DNA of 64,000 nt from Bacteroides stercoris ATCC 43183 (GTDB lineage Bacteria > Bacteroidota > Bacteroidia > Bacteroidales > Bacteroidaceae): contig NZ_CP102262.1 of NCBI RefSeq assembly GCF_025147325.1, positions 3,410,001 through 3,474,000 of the forward strand, read 5' to 3'. Within the stretch, counting starts at the first letter, position 1; each line of letters opens with the position of its first letter. Of the stretch, positions 29,953 to 40,100 are shown in pieces. The position numbers were made by a program, and so were the translations under genes. The notes beneath the pieces are model-generated. The model searched no databases. It had not been told where the DNA came from and saw nothing but the letters and a program-made list of their open reading frames with translations.

Positions 29953-31338
29953 ATGAACCAAGATACTATCTGCGCCATAGCTACCGCCCAGGGCGGGGCT
30001 ATTGGATGTATTCGCGTTTCCGGACCGGAAGCTATCGAAATCACATCTTGTATTTTTACTCCTGCCGCTACTAATAGAGAGTTAGGGGACAGCAAGCCTT
30101 ACACACTTACTTTTGGACGGATTTATGACGGCTCTGAAGTTATAGATGAAGTACTCGTTAGTCTGTTTCGTGCTCCTCACTCCTATACTGGTGAGAACAG
30201 TACGGAAATCACTTGCCACGGTTCTGCCTATATTCTTCAGAAAGTATTACAACTACTCATCAAGAATGGTTGTCGCATGGCTGCCCCAGGCGAATATACC
30301 CAGCGTGCATTTCTAAATGGGAAAATGGACCTGAGTCAAGCAGAAGCAGTTGCTGATCTGATTGCCTCATCGTCTGCAGCGACCCACCGTCTTGCCATGA
30401 GCCAAATGCGGGGCGGTTTCAGTAAGGAACTTGCTACCTTACGTGACCAATTACTCCATTTCACCTCACTCATCGAATTGGAATTGGATTTCAGCGATCA
30501 CGAGGAACTGGAATTTGCCGACCGCTCCGAACTTTGCCAACTAGCGAACAACATAGAGAAAGTCATAGCTCGTTTGGTTAATTCATTCAACGTAGGTAAC
30601 GCCATCAAAAACGGCGTTCCTGTAGCCATTATCGGTGAAACGAATGCAGGAAAGTCTACATTGCTCAATGTCTTACTTAATGAAGACAAAGCTATTGTTA
30701 GCGACATTCATGGCACTACACGGGATATAATAGAAGATACTGTCAATATAGGTGGCATTACTTTCAGATTCATCGACACAGCAGGTATTCGTGAAACTAG
30801 TGATACAATTGAAAGCCTCGGTATCGAACGCACTTTCCAAAAGTTGGATCAAGCAGAAATTGTCCTTTGGATGATTGATGCTACGAATGCCCAAGCTCAA
30901 ATAACACAGTTGGCCGGTCAACTCCTTCCCCGTTGTGAAAGAAAGCAGCTTATCCTTGTTTATAACAAAGCCGATTTAGTGGATAATATACAGAATAGTA
31001 TTCCTGACAATTTTCCTGATAATGTACAGTCAATCACCCTATCCGCAAAAAAAAGAGAACATATCGAAGAACTTCAACGAATGCTGATAACATCTGCCCA
31101 TCTTCCTACAATTACGCAAAATGATGTTATAGTTACTAATGTACGCCATTATGAGGCATTAAACAATGCATTAGAAGCTATCCATCGAGTGCAAGAGGGT
31201 CTGACTAATAATATTTCCGGTGATTTCATATCACAAGATATTCGGGAATGTATTTTCCACTTGAGCGATATTGCGGGAGAAGTGACAAATGATATGGTAT
31301 TACAGAATATATTTCAGCACTTTTGCATCGGAAAATAA
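29953..31338 (+). CDS. mnmE: tRNA uridine-5-carboxymethylaminomethyl modification GTPase
   Basis: A 461-residue GTPase that, with MnmG, modifies U34 of several tRNAs. An N-terminal folate-binding domain starts DTICAIATAQGGAIGCIRVSG. A helical domain is interrupted by the G domain: G1 GETNAGKST near 228, G3 DTAGIRET and G4 NKAD. The C-terminus ends FCIGK, with the conserved Cys. Complete. It is the last core gene before the mobile region; whether its 3' end is the attachment site of element A cannot be seen without the other end. Confidence 0.98.
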   Translation: MNQDTICAIATAQGGAIGCIRVSGPEAIEITSCIFTPAATNRELGDSKPYTLTFGRIYDGSEVIDEVLVSLFRAPHSYTGENSTEITCHGSAYILQKVLQLLIKNGCRMAAPGEYTQRAFLNGKMDLSQAEAVADLIASSSAATHRLAMSQMRGGFSKELATLRDQLLHFTSLIELELDFSDHEELEFADRSELCQLANNIEKVIARLVNSFNVGNAIKNGVPVAIIGETNAGKSTLLNVLLNEDKAIVSDIHGTTRDIIEDTVNIGGITFRFIDTAGIRETSDTIESLGIERTFQKLDQAEIVLWMIDATNAQAQITQLAGQLLPRCERKQLILVYNKADLVDNIQNSIPDNFPDNVQSITLSAKKREHIEELQRMLITSAHLPTITQNDVIVTNVRHYEALNNALEAIHRVQEGLTNNISGDFISQDIRECIFHLSDIAGEVTNDMVLQNIFQHFCIGK

Positions 31339-31370
31339 CCTATCATAAACAAAGAAATAATATCTATCAC

Positions 31371-31409
31371 AAAACCGTTATAATACGCTCTATTATAGCG
31401 GTTTTTCTT
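31371..31409 (+). terminator. Terminator of mnmE
   Basis: AAAACCGTTATAATA (31371-31385) pairs with TATTATAGCGGTTTT (31391-31405) with one wobble pair, followed by T-rich sequence. Confidence 0.85.
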
Positions 31410-31460
31410 TCTCTCTATTTTATCGTTATTTACTTTTATTATCCGTTTATTTATCGTATA

Positions 31461-31509
31461 TTTGTACCACTTATGTACCACAAGGAAAAATCGGGATTAT
31501 TTGTACCAC
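31461..31509 (+). repeat. Three TTGTACCAC-type direct repeats overlapping a promoter
   Basis: TTTGTACCAC at 31461-31470, TATGTACCAC at 31472-31481 and TTTGTACCAC at 31500-31509. The first copy starts inside TATATTTG (31457-31464), a Bacteroides -7 box. They could be operator copies or integrase arm-type sites at the left end of element A. Confidence 0.6.
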
Positions 31510-31570
31510 ATTAGTACGAATTTTATCTCCCATTTGGATTATGATAGAATGACATAAAATCTCTGTTTTA

Positions 31571-31610
31571 GACTAAAATAGACTAATGTGGACTAAAATG
31601 GACTTAAAAG
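31571..31610 (+). repeat. Four 10-base iterons GACTAAAATA
   Basis: Four units start exactly every 10 bases at 31571, 31581, 31591 and 31601: GACTAAAATA, GACTAATGTG, GACTAAAATG, GACTTAAAAG. The period is close to one helical turn, so a protein could bind all units on one face. They lie directly before the HTH gene of element A. Apart from these and the other listed repeats, the 31339-31629 spacer holds no gene. Confidence 0.75.
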
Positions 31611-31629
31611 GGTGCGAAATGATAGAAGT

Positions 31630-32376
31630 ATGAGAGCAAAAGAACCGATAAAGAAGATATGCGAATATTGCGGATGCGAGTTTGAAGCGTACACGCAAAA
31701 TGCTCGTTATTGCTCCCATGATTGCAACAGAAAGGCATACCGGGAGATTAAGCGTAAAGAGGTCATATCCTTTACTGCCTCTATGGCATCCCAAACGAAA
31801 CGAGAACGGGCAAAGGTAGATTTATCGGAACGAGAATACCTCAGCATATCGGAAGCTGCCAATTTATTAGGATGGTGTAAACAGAGCGTTTATAACTATT
31901 GCCACAAAGGTATCATCCCAGCGAAGAGATTATCCAAGCGCACGACATTGATACGCAAAAAGGACATTGAAGCCCTCTTTGAAGCCGTAGAGCCTTACGA
32001 AGTGCTGACTACTGGAGAGCGTAAACCTATTGATGAGTGGTACACCATAGACGAAGTGACGGAGAAATATGGTTTGCTCCGGCATAGGATAAGGAAGATT
32101 ATCAATGCGGAGGGCATACCCACAAAGAAAGCAGGAACACGCACTTTGATAGCCAAAGGCAAGATGGATGCGTATTTCAGAAAAAAAGGCTTTGACGCTA
32201 CCCTATCCAACCTTGCGGAGTGGATAACAATAGCCGAAGTCATGGAAACATACAACATGACAGAATATGGAGTGAGGACGTTTGTTTCACGGTACGCAAT
32301 ACCCAAGAAACGGCTTAACGGCAAGCTCTATTATAGCAAACAGCATATTGACAAACTAAAGAACAAAGAGATATGA
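31630..32376 (+). CDS. Zinc-finger/helix-turn-helix regulator of element A
   Basis: A protein of about 248 residues starting MRAKEPIKKICEYCG. An N-terminal Cys cluster (CEYCGCEF...YCSHDC) looks like a zinc ribbon. Three MerR/excisionase-like HTH units follow, at about 70-125 (YLSISEAANLLGWCKQSVYNY), 138-185 (WYTIDEVTEKYGLLRHRIRK) and 198-248 (WITIAEVMETYNMTEYGVRTF). An upstream in-frame ATG at 31612 is possible. It overlaps the integrase start by four bases (ATGA), so the two are coupled; it probably acts as excisionase or regulator of that integrase. Confidence 0.85.
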   Translation: MRAKEPIKKICEYCGCEFEAYTQNARYCSHDCNRKAYREIKRKEVISFTASMASQTKRERAKVDLSEREYLSISEAANLLGWCKQSVYNYCHKGIIPAKRLSKRTTLIRKKDIEALFEAVEPYEVLTTGERKPIDEWYTIDEVTEKYGLLRHRIRKIINAEGIPTKKAGTRTLIAKGKMDAYFRKKGFDATLSNLAEWITIAEVMETYNMTEYGVRTFVSRYAIPKKRLNGKLYYSKQHIDKLKNKEI

Positions 32377-33473
32377 GGAAAGCAAAGGCAACAAAGGTTA
32401 CATTACGTTTTCGGATGCTCACCACCGGAAAGGAAACTCTTTACCTTGATTATTACCCCGGCATCCCTAACCCCAAGACAGGCGAAACAATGCGCAGAGA
32501 GTATTTAGGTATGTACGTTGTTCCTTTGAAGAAAAGGACAGGTGAGCTTCAAACTAATAAAGATGGCTCACACAAGTATAACGAGGAAGATGCGGAAACC
32601 ATACGTTTAGCTGAAATCATCCGAGCCAATAGACAAAATGAACTAAGCAAGGCGGAAATCTACACGGAGGCAGAAGCGGAACTACTCAAAGCTAAAGAAC
32701 GCAGCAAGGGGGATTTTATAGCTTACTTCCGTGATTGTGCAAAGGATAAGAAAGAATCCAATTACAACAACTGGATGAGTGCGCTAAAACATTTGCAAGA
32801 TTATACCAAGAAATCAGACAATACCACAATAAAGCGATTTTGTGATATTGATTTGCTTTGGTGTGAAAGATTCCGTGATTATCTCTTGAACGTAAGAACA
32901 CACAGAAGCGACAAGGTTGTATTATCCAACAATACGGCTGCTGCCTACTTCCTTAAATTCAAGATAGCATTGAAATCAGCTTATAAATATGGGTATCTGC
33001 CTAAGAATATTAACGAAGATTTGAAAGGCATTAAAGAGAAGGAATCACGCAGAGAGTTCTTGACACTTGACGAGCTCAAACGGCTGGTAGAAACACCTTG
33101 CACTAACCCAGTATTGAAACGTGCAGCTCTGTTTTCAGCTCTTACAGGTCTAAGACATTCGGACATACGCAAAATGAAATGGGGTGAACTGGGTGAGGAT
33201 AACGGTAAGTTTACGCTGAAATATACCATCCAAAAAACAAGCAAGTACGATGAGTTACCCATATCTGAACAAGCCATGCAACTATGTGGAGAAAGACAGA
33301 AACCGGACGCACTTGTTTTTGATGGGCTGGTATATTCCGCTTATGCTAACAAGGCTTTAGCTCAATGGCTGGGTGCGGCAGGTATTACAAGGGACGTAAC
33401 ATTTCATTGCTTTAGTCATATCAAATCTTATTACTCATTGGGAACAAGGGAATTACAAAAGCTTTCAGATTGA
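32373..33473 (+). pseudogene. Tyrosine integrase of element A, N-terminal part, interrupted by element B
   Basis: 366 codons remain open, but the protein is normal only to FHCF (codon 347). It has an Arm/core-binding region, then the first catalytic Arg in ALTGLRHSDIRKM and the Lys in QKTSKYDELPI. The HxxR box then breaks: FHCFSHIK instead of FHCFRHTF, and the reading frame stops at 33473 before the nucleophile Tyr. The missing C-terminus lies at 56237-56395. Joining TGC at 33408-33410 to TTC at 56237 gives a 398-residue enzyme with HxxR, LGHKNI and VYAKT boxes. As it stands it should be inactive. Confidence 0.88.
33402..33413. other. Left attachment core (attL) of element B
   Basis: TTTCATTGCTTT, inside the integrase codons Phe-His-Cys-Phe, corresponds to TTCCACTGCTTC at 56228-56239. 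The twelve positions differ at three sites, all third codon positions. Five bases, TGCTT, are identical. Imperfect core identity is known for CTnDOT-type recombinases, whose coupling sequence need not match. Boundaries are inferred. Confidence 0.6.
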
Positions 33474-33894
33474 TAGGTAACGATATAGAAACCAGCAGAT
33501 TTCTATATTTTTTCTTGTTTTGCATTAACCCAAAGAACGCTCTATTAAATGCAAAAATACGGAGTATTTCGATAATTGCCAAAACAATTATTAGGGAAAA
33601 AGGAATAGTAAACAAGCTTTTCAAACGAAGAACAATACTGTGCATATTAGTTTTTATATCATCCCTTGCTTATGGAGAAAAGCTAGATGGACTGCAAAAT
33701 ATGGATAATGTCCAGTGTCTACTTTCTCTATATCTTCATTGCAGAATTTTGGTAAAATCGTTTATTGCTTTGACTTCTTATTTTCGATTATCGCTCCAAA
33801 TCTATTGCAATACCAACAAATTTAAGTGAGTCTAGTAATTAAGTCATTTATCAATATATTGAAAGAAATGTATCTATCTTGAATTTTTTGTTTA
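33474..33894. other. Left end of element B, integrase-like remnant
   Basis: The 490 bases from the broken integrase stop (33473) to the DruH-like start (33964) hold no supportable gene; the druH control region occupies their last part. The first 100 or so bases after 33413 read, with one frameshift near 33470, as SLGT..ELQKLS and MIGNDIETS. This recalls the GT.DI..VS.MLGH.DI.TT stretch of tyrosine recombinases and may be a decayed 3' tail. A 119-codon open frame at 33470-33829 has no recognisable content. Confidence 0.4.
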
Positions 33895-33931
33895 CTGTGC
33901 ATTGTGATTGCACAGAATTGCGCTATCTTTA
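33895..33931 (+). promoter_or_regulatory. Promoter and operator of the Druantia-like operon
   Basis: CTGTGCA (33895-33901) and TGCACAG (33909-33915) form an inverted repeat with a 7-base spacer. TTG at 33902-33904 in that spacer is 19 bases before TATCTTTA (33924-33931), a fair -33/-7 pair. A protein on the palindrome would cover the -33 box, as expected of a repressor. The WYL protein of the same operon is the obvious candidate. Confidence 0.6.
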
Positions 33932-33963
33932 CAAAAGATTATAAACCAATTGATTTTTAGAAC

Positions 33964-36900
33964 ATGGTTAATATATGCAATAGTGAACAGCATGTTGTTT
34001 TGATGAGGATTTTGGATGCTCGTAACAGACCGTCCATAACCCCAGATATGCCCCTTTGGAAACTTAAATTAACCGAGGAAGAATATACAAACTTAAAGGA
34101 GACTCTTGCCCAAAATGCGTATCGATTAGAAGATTTTGGAATTGAGGCGGCCTTGTGTTACGCTGAATGGTGGAGAAGAGACTATAATGGAGGAATTCCT
34201 TCCAGAGAAGATGTTGCAGTCGGATTAGGACTGCCTCATTATTGTTGGGAGCAACTATATAAAGCTGCACGTCATGGGCTTAAAAGTCATGGATTTGCAT
34301 TTATTCACTCTCTCAAGGGGAATGAATATTTTAGAACTTTATTAAATCAAGGAGGTCTTCCTGTAAATTACATAAAGAACGGAACTAATCTTAGCGGGTT
34401 TTCACGTTTTCTCATTGGATTGGTTGAAGAATTGTCTTCAATAAATATTGATTGGGATGATAATAATATAGATTTAATCAAGAATTTTAATTGTATAGCT
34501 TATCTTGGGAAAGCATTCAAAAATGACAATATTTACGATGTTTCATTACAGATCGCTCATGCAATCATATCCGAAGAAGACCGCTGGCTACCATATGATG
34601 ATACGGATTCCTCTTTGTCGGAACTGACTAAATCATTAAAAAGAGAATACCGGCGAGTTAAGAGTGAACATAGAACTAAACCACTTTCTCTAAGTTGGAA
34701 ACTACGTTTGACCTCAAGTGAAACTGCAAATCTTTTTGTCAATTTAAATATAGTAAAAGAGATTTCATCAAAATCTATTGAAGGTCTAAACTATCAATCG
34801 TGCTACACCTTCGATGTGTTTGTCTCTGGTATACTTGTTGGAAAGTATGTAAGAAAATCCCTAGTTAAAGATGACGTAGGAGAGGTTATCGGTGCGATAT
34901 ATTCTCGTATAACTGTTGGCGTAGCAAATGATATAAAGTGGAGTGGAGAACCTGTAGTTGAAGTTAAGATCAGGTGTGACAACGATGACAGATTGTTTCC
35001 AACTTTATGTGGTAGTTATCCTCCGAATTTTGAATGCCCTCAGGTTTTCCAAATGCTTGATGATAATGTATATTCTTTGAAATCGACAGTGAATGCTGAA
35101 AATAATATAGCAGTTTTCTCCACTAATTGGAAGTGTGATGGTAGTCATAAACTATTACTAAATGGAGAACTTTATTCGGCGATTAAGTTTACTGATAAAG
35201 TAGATTTACACAATTGCATGTCGAATGAGGATATAACCATAACCAATGAATTCACGCCTTATAGTGCTGAATTCAGAGGTACATATATACAATGGGTAGA
35301 GCAATCTAATTTTAAGTTATTGACTCGCATTCCAGTAATAAGCGTTTTTGACCAAACTGGCACCAGAGTCGGGAATATCAAGCCTAAATATCGTATTCAT
35401 AATAGTAAAGCTGAGTGGCGGAACTTGTCCAATTCATGCCTTTTGCCATTTGGGCTTGTTGATATCAAGGTTGAATTTCCTGACAATAAATACGTGATGG
35501 AAACATTTTATTTCATAGACGATATGACATTTGCCTCTCGCAACGAAACGATGTTTTCCACAGAACTACACCTAGATTCTCGCCATGTTATCTCTGCAAA
35601 AGTTGATGAGTGCGAAAACTTATCTGTTGAAATGACGGATAAAAATACCTGGAGGATTTCCAGAGATGCCTGTGCTTCTAAATATTCTCCTACGTGTAAT
35701 TTAAAAATAATTGCCGAGAATAATCCTCCTTTGAAAGTATCTGTTGTAGTACCGTTTGAGGGTATAGTAATATCTGATTTGGAAGGGAAAATTGTGCCAT
35801 CAGGAAAAATCATATCTTATGATAACCTGAGATATTTTAATATAATCAGTCATGGACAGTCTGGTATGATAGATGTGACTTACAAATCTGATAAAATAGA
35901 GGATGACGATACAATCAAGCATCTTAAGAGTCCAGTAATTGAAGGTATAGTTCCATTATCCGATTATCGTGATTTGTTTGCAAGAATGTTTCAATTATAT
36001 GGTGCAAATACTTTTGACCGTAGTAGTTCCATAGAACTAAAAATATGTGACAAACGCATCTATATAAGAAAATTTGTTCTTGATAGTGAGTTGAGTTCAG
36101 ATAAAATTCGAATCACAGATTATACCAGTGAAGACACTTCCGATTTCATATATGACGGTGATGTATATGCACTGCCGGTTTCAGAAAATATAAAACCAGC
36201 TGAATTAGTACAAATAAAGCTTGAGCCGTATAACCGACAAATGAACTTGTTTACAATTCCTCATGAGCTTTTGAATTCGGAAGCAATCCTTTTCTCTGGT
36301 CCCGAAAGTTCGCGCAGGCTTGTTCCTAAGTATTACAATTTTGAACAAGAAGATTACAGTTCGGAAGTACGTGGAGAGATGTCTGCTGCTAACATAATAC
36401 TTTGGAGTGAAAGGCTTAGCAAGGATGATGTTTTTGTCGGCGAGTATTGGGCAAAAACTGTAAAAGCATTCCGTATTATTTCAGAGTTTAATCTTCCGTT
36501 TACTACATATAATGCTTTCAAATCTATAGGTCGTGACCCTAAATTATTGGTAAACCTAATATTAGCCTGTTGGCTTAATGGCGCTTCCGATGTTCTCATT
36601 CAAGAAATTGACCGTTTTGAAGATGAATTAAACATTGCAGTACATTGGATTCCGCACACTGTATGGGGAGAATGTATTGAGAGTTTCATACGTTTGCTTC
36701 CCCCAACACTTATTAATATAATGAATACAAAATTAGGTGAGATTACAGAATTGATAAATGCACTTTTCAACGCTACACTATCTGCAGAAGTTGCGTCTGA
36801 ACTTACCCAATATGTTGCGGGAGGGAATATCGGAGATGCCCGGATTTTCTCAAGAGCTGACATTAATCAATTTAAATCAAAAATACATGGATATACAGAT

Positions 36901-37161
36901 AACAATATAGACCTACCTATAACCCGATTTGTACTTCAAAATAAATATTATGTAGACCAAGAGATGCACAAGTCTTATCGTGTAATGATAGAGTCCGCAA
37001 TGTGTGCTGCGGAAAATTTCGCACAAGTAAAAAATCACACAAATCTTTTTTTATTAGAAAGTCGAGACTATGCTCGTATCACTAATTTTTACCGAAAATA
37101 CTTTAAAGAAACCTACAGTAAGATATTTATCGGAACTGTAAAACAAATTGTAAACAAATGA
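33964..37161 (+). CDS. druH: DruH-like protein of a type III Druantia-like system
   Basis: A 1065-residue protein with no domain that I can name from sequence. It is acidic, has no signal peptide or membrane span, and looks like an alpha-helical N-terminal part (about 1-250) followed by a long beta-rich middle and a helical C-terminal part from about 800. The assignment rests on its size and on the overlap (ATGA) with a 2047-residue DUF1998 helicase. Type III Druantia consists of DruH, a large protein of unknown fold, plus DruE. AT-rich, unlike the core genes, in line with transfer. Confidence 0.68.
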   Translation: MVNICNSEQHVVLMRILDARNRPSITPDMPLWKLKLTEEEYTNLKETLAQNAYRLEDFGIEAALCYAEWWRRDYNGGIPSREDVAVGLGLPHYCWEQLYKAARHGLKSHGFAFIHSLKGNEYFRTLLNQGGLPVNYIKNGTNLSGFSRFLIGLVEELSSINIDWDDNNIDLIKNFNCIAYLGKAFKNDNIYDVSLQIAHAIISEEDRWLPYDDTDSSLSELTKSLKREYRRVKSEHRTKPLSLSWKLRLTSSETANLFVNLNIVKEISSKSIEGLNYQSCYTFDVFVSGILVGKYVRKSLVKDDVGEVIGAIYSRITVGVANDIKWSGEPVVEVKIRCDNDDRLFPTLCGSYPPNFECPQVFQMLDDNVYSLKSTVNAENNIAVFSTNWKCDGSHKLLLNGELYSAIKFTDKVDLHNCMSNEDITITNEFTPYSAEFRGTYIQWVEQSNFKLLTRIPVISVFDQTGTRVGNIKPKYRIHNSKAEWRNLSNSCLLPFGLVDIKVEFPDNKYVMETFYFIDDMTFASRNETMFSTELHLDSRHVISAKVDECENLSVEMTDKNTWRISRDACASKYSPTCNLKIIAENNPPLKVSVVVPFEGIVISDLEGKIVPSGKIISYDNLRYFNIISHGQSGMIDVTYKSDKIEDDDTIKHLKSPVIEGIVPLSDYRDLFARMFQLYGANTFDRSSSIELKICDKRIYIRKFVLDSELSSDKIRITDYTSEDTSDFIYDGDVYALPVSENIKPAELVQIKLEPYNRQMNLFTIPHELLNSEAILFSGPESSRRLVPKYYNFEQEDYSSEVRGEMSAANIILWSERLSKDDVFVGEYWAKTVKAFRIISEFNLPFTTYNAFKSIGRDPKLLVNLILACWLNGASDVLIQEIDRFEDELNIAVHWIPHTVWGECIESFIRLLPPTLINIMNTKLGEITELINALFNATLSAEVASELTQYVAGGNIGDARIFSRADINQFKSKIHGYTDNNIDLPITRFVLQNKYYVDQEMHKSYRVMIESAMCAAENFAQVKNHTNLFLLESRDYARITNFYRKYFKETYSKIFIGTVKQIVNK

Positions 37162-40100
37162 ATATGAATTATTTTTCATTCTACAATAAGGCCAAGGAAT
37201 TATTAATAGATTCTCTTGCCTCTCTTTGGTTCAAGGGTCAAGCCCAAGAACAAGAATATATCAAGAGGATTTTGACTAAGGATGAGCCTCTTTTTGCAGA
37301 ACCTGTATTCCAATCAATATTCCCTTGGGAGGAGAGTGCCGACAGTTTTGAGGAACATTCTTCTAAACTCAGATTGTTAACTCCTTCATTTGTTAATGCA
37401 CTGAGTAGCGAAGGAATTGACAAGGATTTGAGATTTCCATTAGACAGGCATCCTTATAAGCATCAAACAGAAAGCTGGAGAACTATGCTTTCTTCTCGAC
37501 CACAAACCATTGTTGTGACTACCGGAACAGGATCAGGTAAAACAGAATGTTTTATGATACCAGTTTTGCAAGATTTGGCTAAAACCAATGAAAAAAATTG
37601 TGTTCAGGCCATATTCCTTTATCCTTTGAATGCACTGATGAAAAGCCAACAGAAACGTATTCATGCTTGGTGCAAAGCTCTTCCCGAAAAGGTTACCTAT
37701 GCGATATATAATGGAGAAACCGACAAAGAAAATCGGTCTGACAGATATACTACATCTCATTATCCACAGCTCGTAACAAGGCCTCAAATAAGGAAAACTC
37801 CGCCTCAGATTCTCTTTACTAATCCAACTATGCTCAACTATATGTTGGTACGAGCAGAAGACCGTGAAATCTTGGAAAAATCCAAAGGTAAGCTCAAATG
37901 GATTCTTTTAGATGAAGCACATACTTATACTGGCTCTTCAGCCGCTGAATTATCATTGCAAATCCGTCGTGTACTAGATGCTTTTGGCGTAACTATTGAT
38001 CAAGTAAATTTTGCTGTAACATCAGCGACTATCGGTGATGAAAGTGACCCCAAAACGACGATAAAGCTAAAAACTTTTGTGTCTCAACTCACTGGAAAAC
38101 CATTTGAAGATATAAAAATAATTAGTGGTAAGCGCATTATTCCAGAACTAAACAAGGGAATTGCAGAAGATCAATTGTCCAAAATAAACAAAAAGTTTAG
38201 TATCGAATTGAGTTATTCTGACATTGAGAAGTTGAGAAAAAAGCTTAACTCTTCGCCGGTATTGAAAGCAAAGGAAATCGGTCGTATGCTTGATAAAGGA
38301 ATCGGGAAAAATGTGGATGCCTCATTGGAAATAATAGATGCTCTCGGAGAAAAAGTGAAAGGTCTAAACAAAGGAGGCGGCCTTGGAGCTTTATTGCCAA
38401 CACGTGCTCATTTATTTGTTAGATCGATAAGTGGAGTGTATGTTTGCACCAATCCTGATTGTCAACGTCATAAGGGATATAGATTATCGATAGGAAGTCT
38501 GACAACATATCAAAATATGAATTGTCCAGTTTGTAAATCAAAGATGCTGGAACTTGCTACATGTTCGTCTTGCGGCTCTCCCATTATAGTGGGTGAAACA
38601 AACACAACTAAGGGATTTAGGATGCACACCAATGTAATTGATCTTGACAAGAGTCTTTTCTATGAGCAAAAGGAAGATCTCATTGATTTGGAAGATATGG
38701 GAAATATAGAAGATGTTGAGCAAAATGAGGCGGATGGCTTTTCTCGCTTCTTTTTCGCCATTCCGAAGAAAGCATGTTTAAGGAAAAATGCGAATAGAAC
38801 ATATCACATCTTCAATCATCAGAATGGTAAAATAGAACTTGTCCCTGAAGACAATAGAAGCAACAAGTGTTTTACTTCTTTAAAAAGTGAAGAAAGTATT
38901 CCTGTAATATATCAATCTCTTCGACACTCAGGAGATAATCATGTTCTTTGTCCTCATTGTGGCAATAATCTCAGCGAGTTTAAAAACCTTGATTATCTCA
39001 GAATAAGTGCTACTCAAATTGGACGTACTTTAGCAACATTGCTTCTTGATAATGCCGAACCCATTGACAGTAATGACGCAGACGTTGTATATGAAGGCCG
39101 AAAGTATATAACATTTACCGATAGCCGTCAAGGGTCTGCACGTTCTGCAATGGGACTTAATCAGGATGTAGAACGTTCATGGATTCGAGCTTCCATTTTT
39201 CATAAACTTGCCGATATGCGTTTGAATGATGTGAAACCTGGTGGTCTGACTCCTGATGAGGAAGCAGAATACAATGCATATCTGAGTATTCGGGAACATC
39301 TTCCGACCTTACTTTTTGAAAAATTTAAACAACTTGAAAAAAAAAAGAATGGCATACCAGTAATCCCCAATCCAGAGGAGGTATCATGGGGGCAAATAAG
39401 CCAGTCTCTTGAAAATGACTCAAATTTCAAGAAGTTGTATGAACATGTTGATAAAGCACGTGGCAGAAAAAATTTCAAGAATGCAACGGACTATCTGAAA
39501 GCACTTCTTGTCGACCAATTCGGATGGATTCCTAAACGGGCGAACTCATTGGAAACGATGGGATTCGTACGTCTTGTCTATCCAGCACTTAAAAATGCGA
39601 AATGCCCAGCACTCCTTCAGAAAAGATGTACAGACACCGACTGGCAGAATTTTCTCAAGATCTGTATGGATTATGTCATTCGTGGAGGTCGTCATTATAT
39701 GCTTTCTGGAGCTTATAAAGATTACCTTACACAAAATAAGTACTGTTCTCCTATATATCCTTCAAATTCAGAACTGAGGAAGAATGGGAGCCCTGTATCG
39801 AAATGGTTTAAAGTCAATGTAAGTTCAAAAGGTATTAATGAGAATCAGAATAGACTCGTTCTTCTTCTGTGTGCAGTTCTAGATTATGATGATATTTCTC
39901 AAATCAATCAAATAAAGATTGCTGACATCAACTCAATACTTGATGCCGCATGGGATTTCCTGAAACAAAATGTTCTTGAAGCAACAGATGTAGAAAATCA
40001 AGGATATATGCTCGATCTCATGGGGGATAAAGTTAAGCTGCAACTTATCGAAAAAGGTTATCTCTGTCCTGTTGACAATGTTATTATAGATGCGCCGTTC

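Noticed and set aside
31461..31610. Possible CRISPR array
   Set aside because: Repeats are only 7-10 bases and spacers are shorter than in any CRISPR; no cas genes.
33470..33829. 119-codon open frame after the broken integrase
   Set aside because: No start context or recognisable domain; its first part is better read as a decayed recombinase tail.
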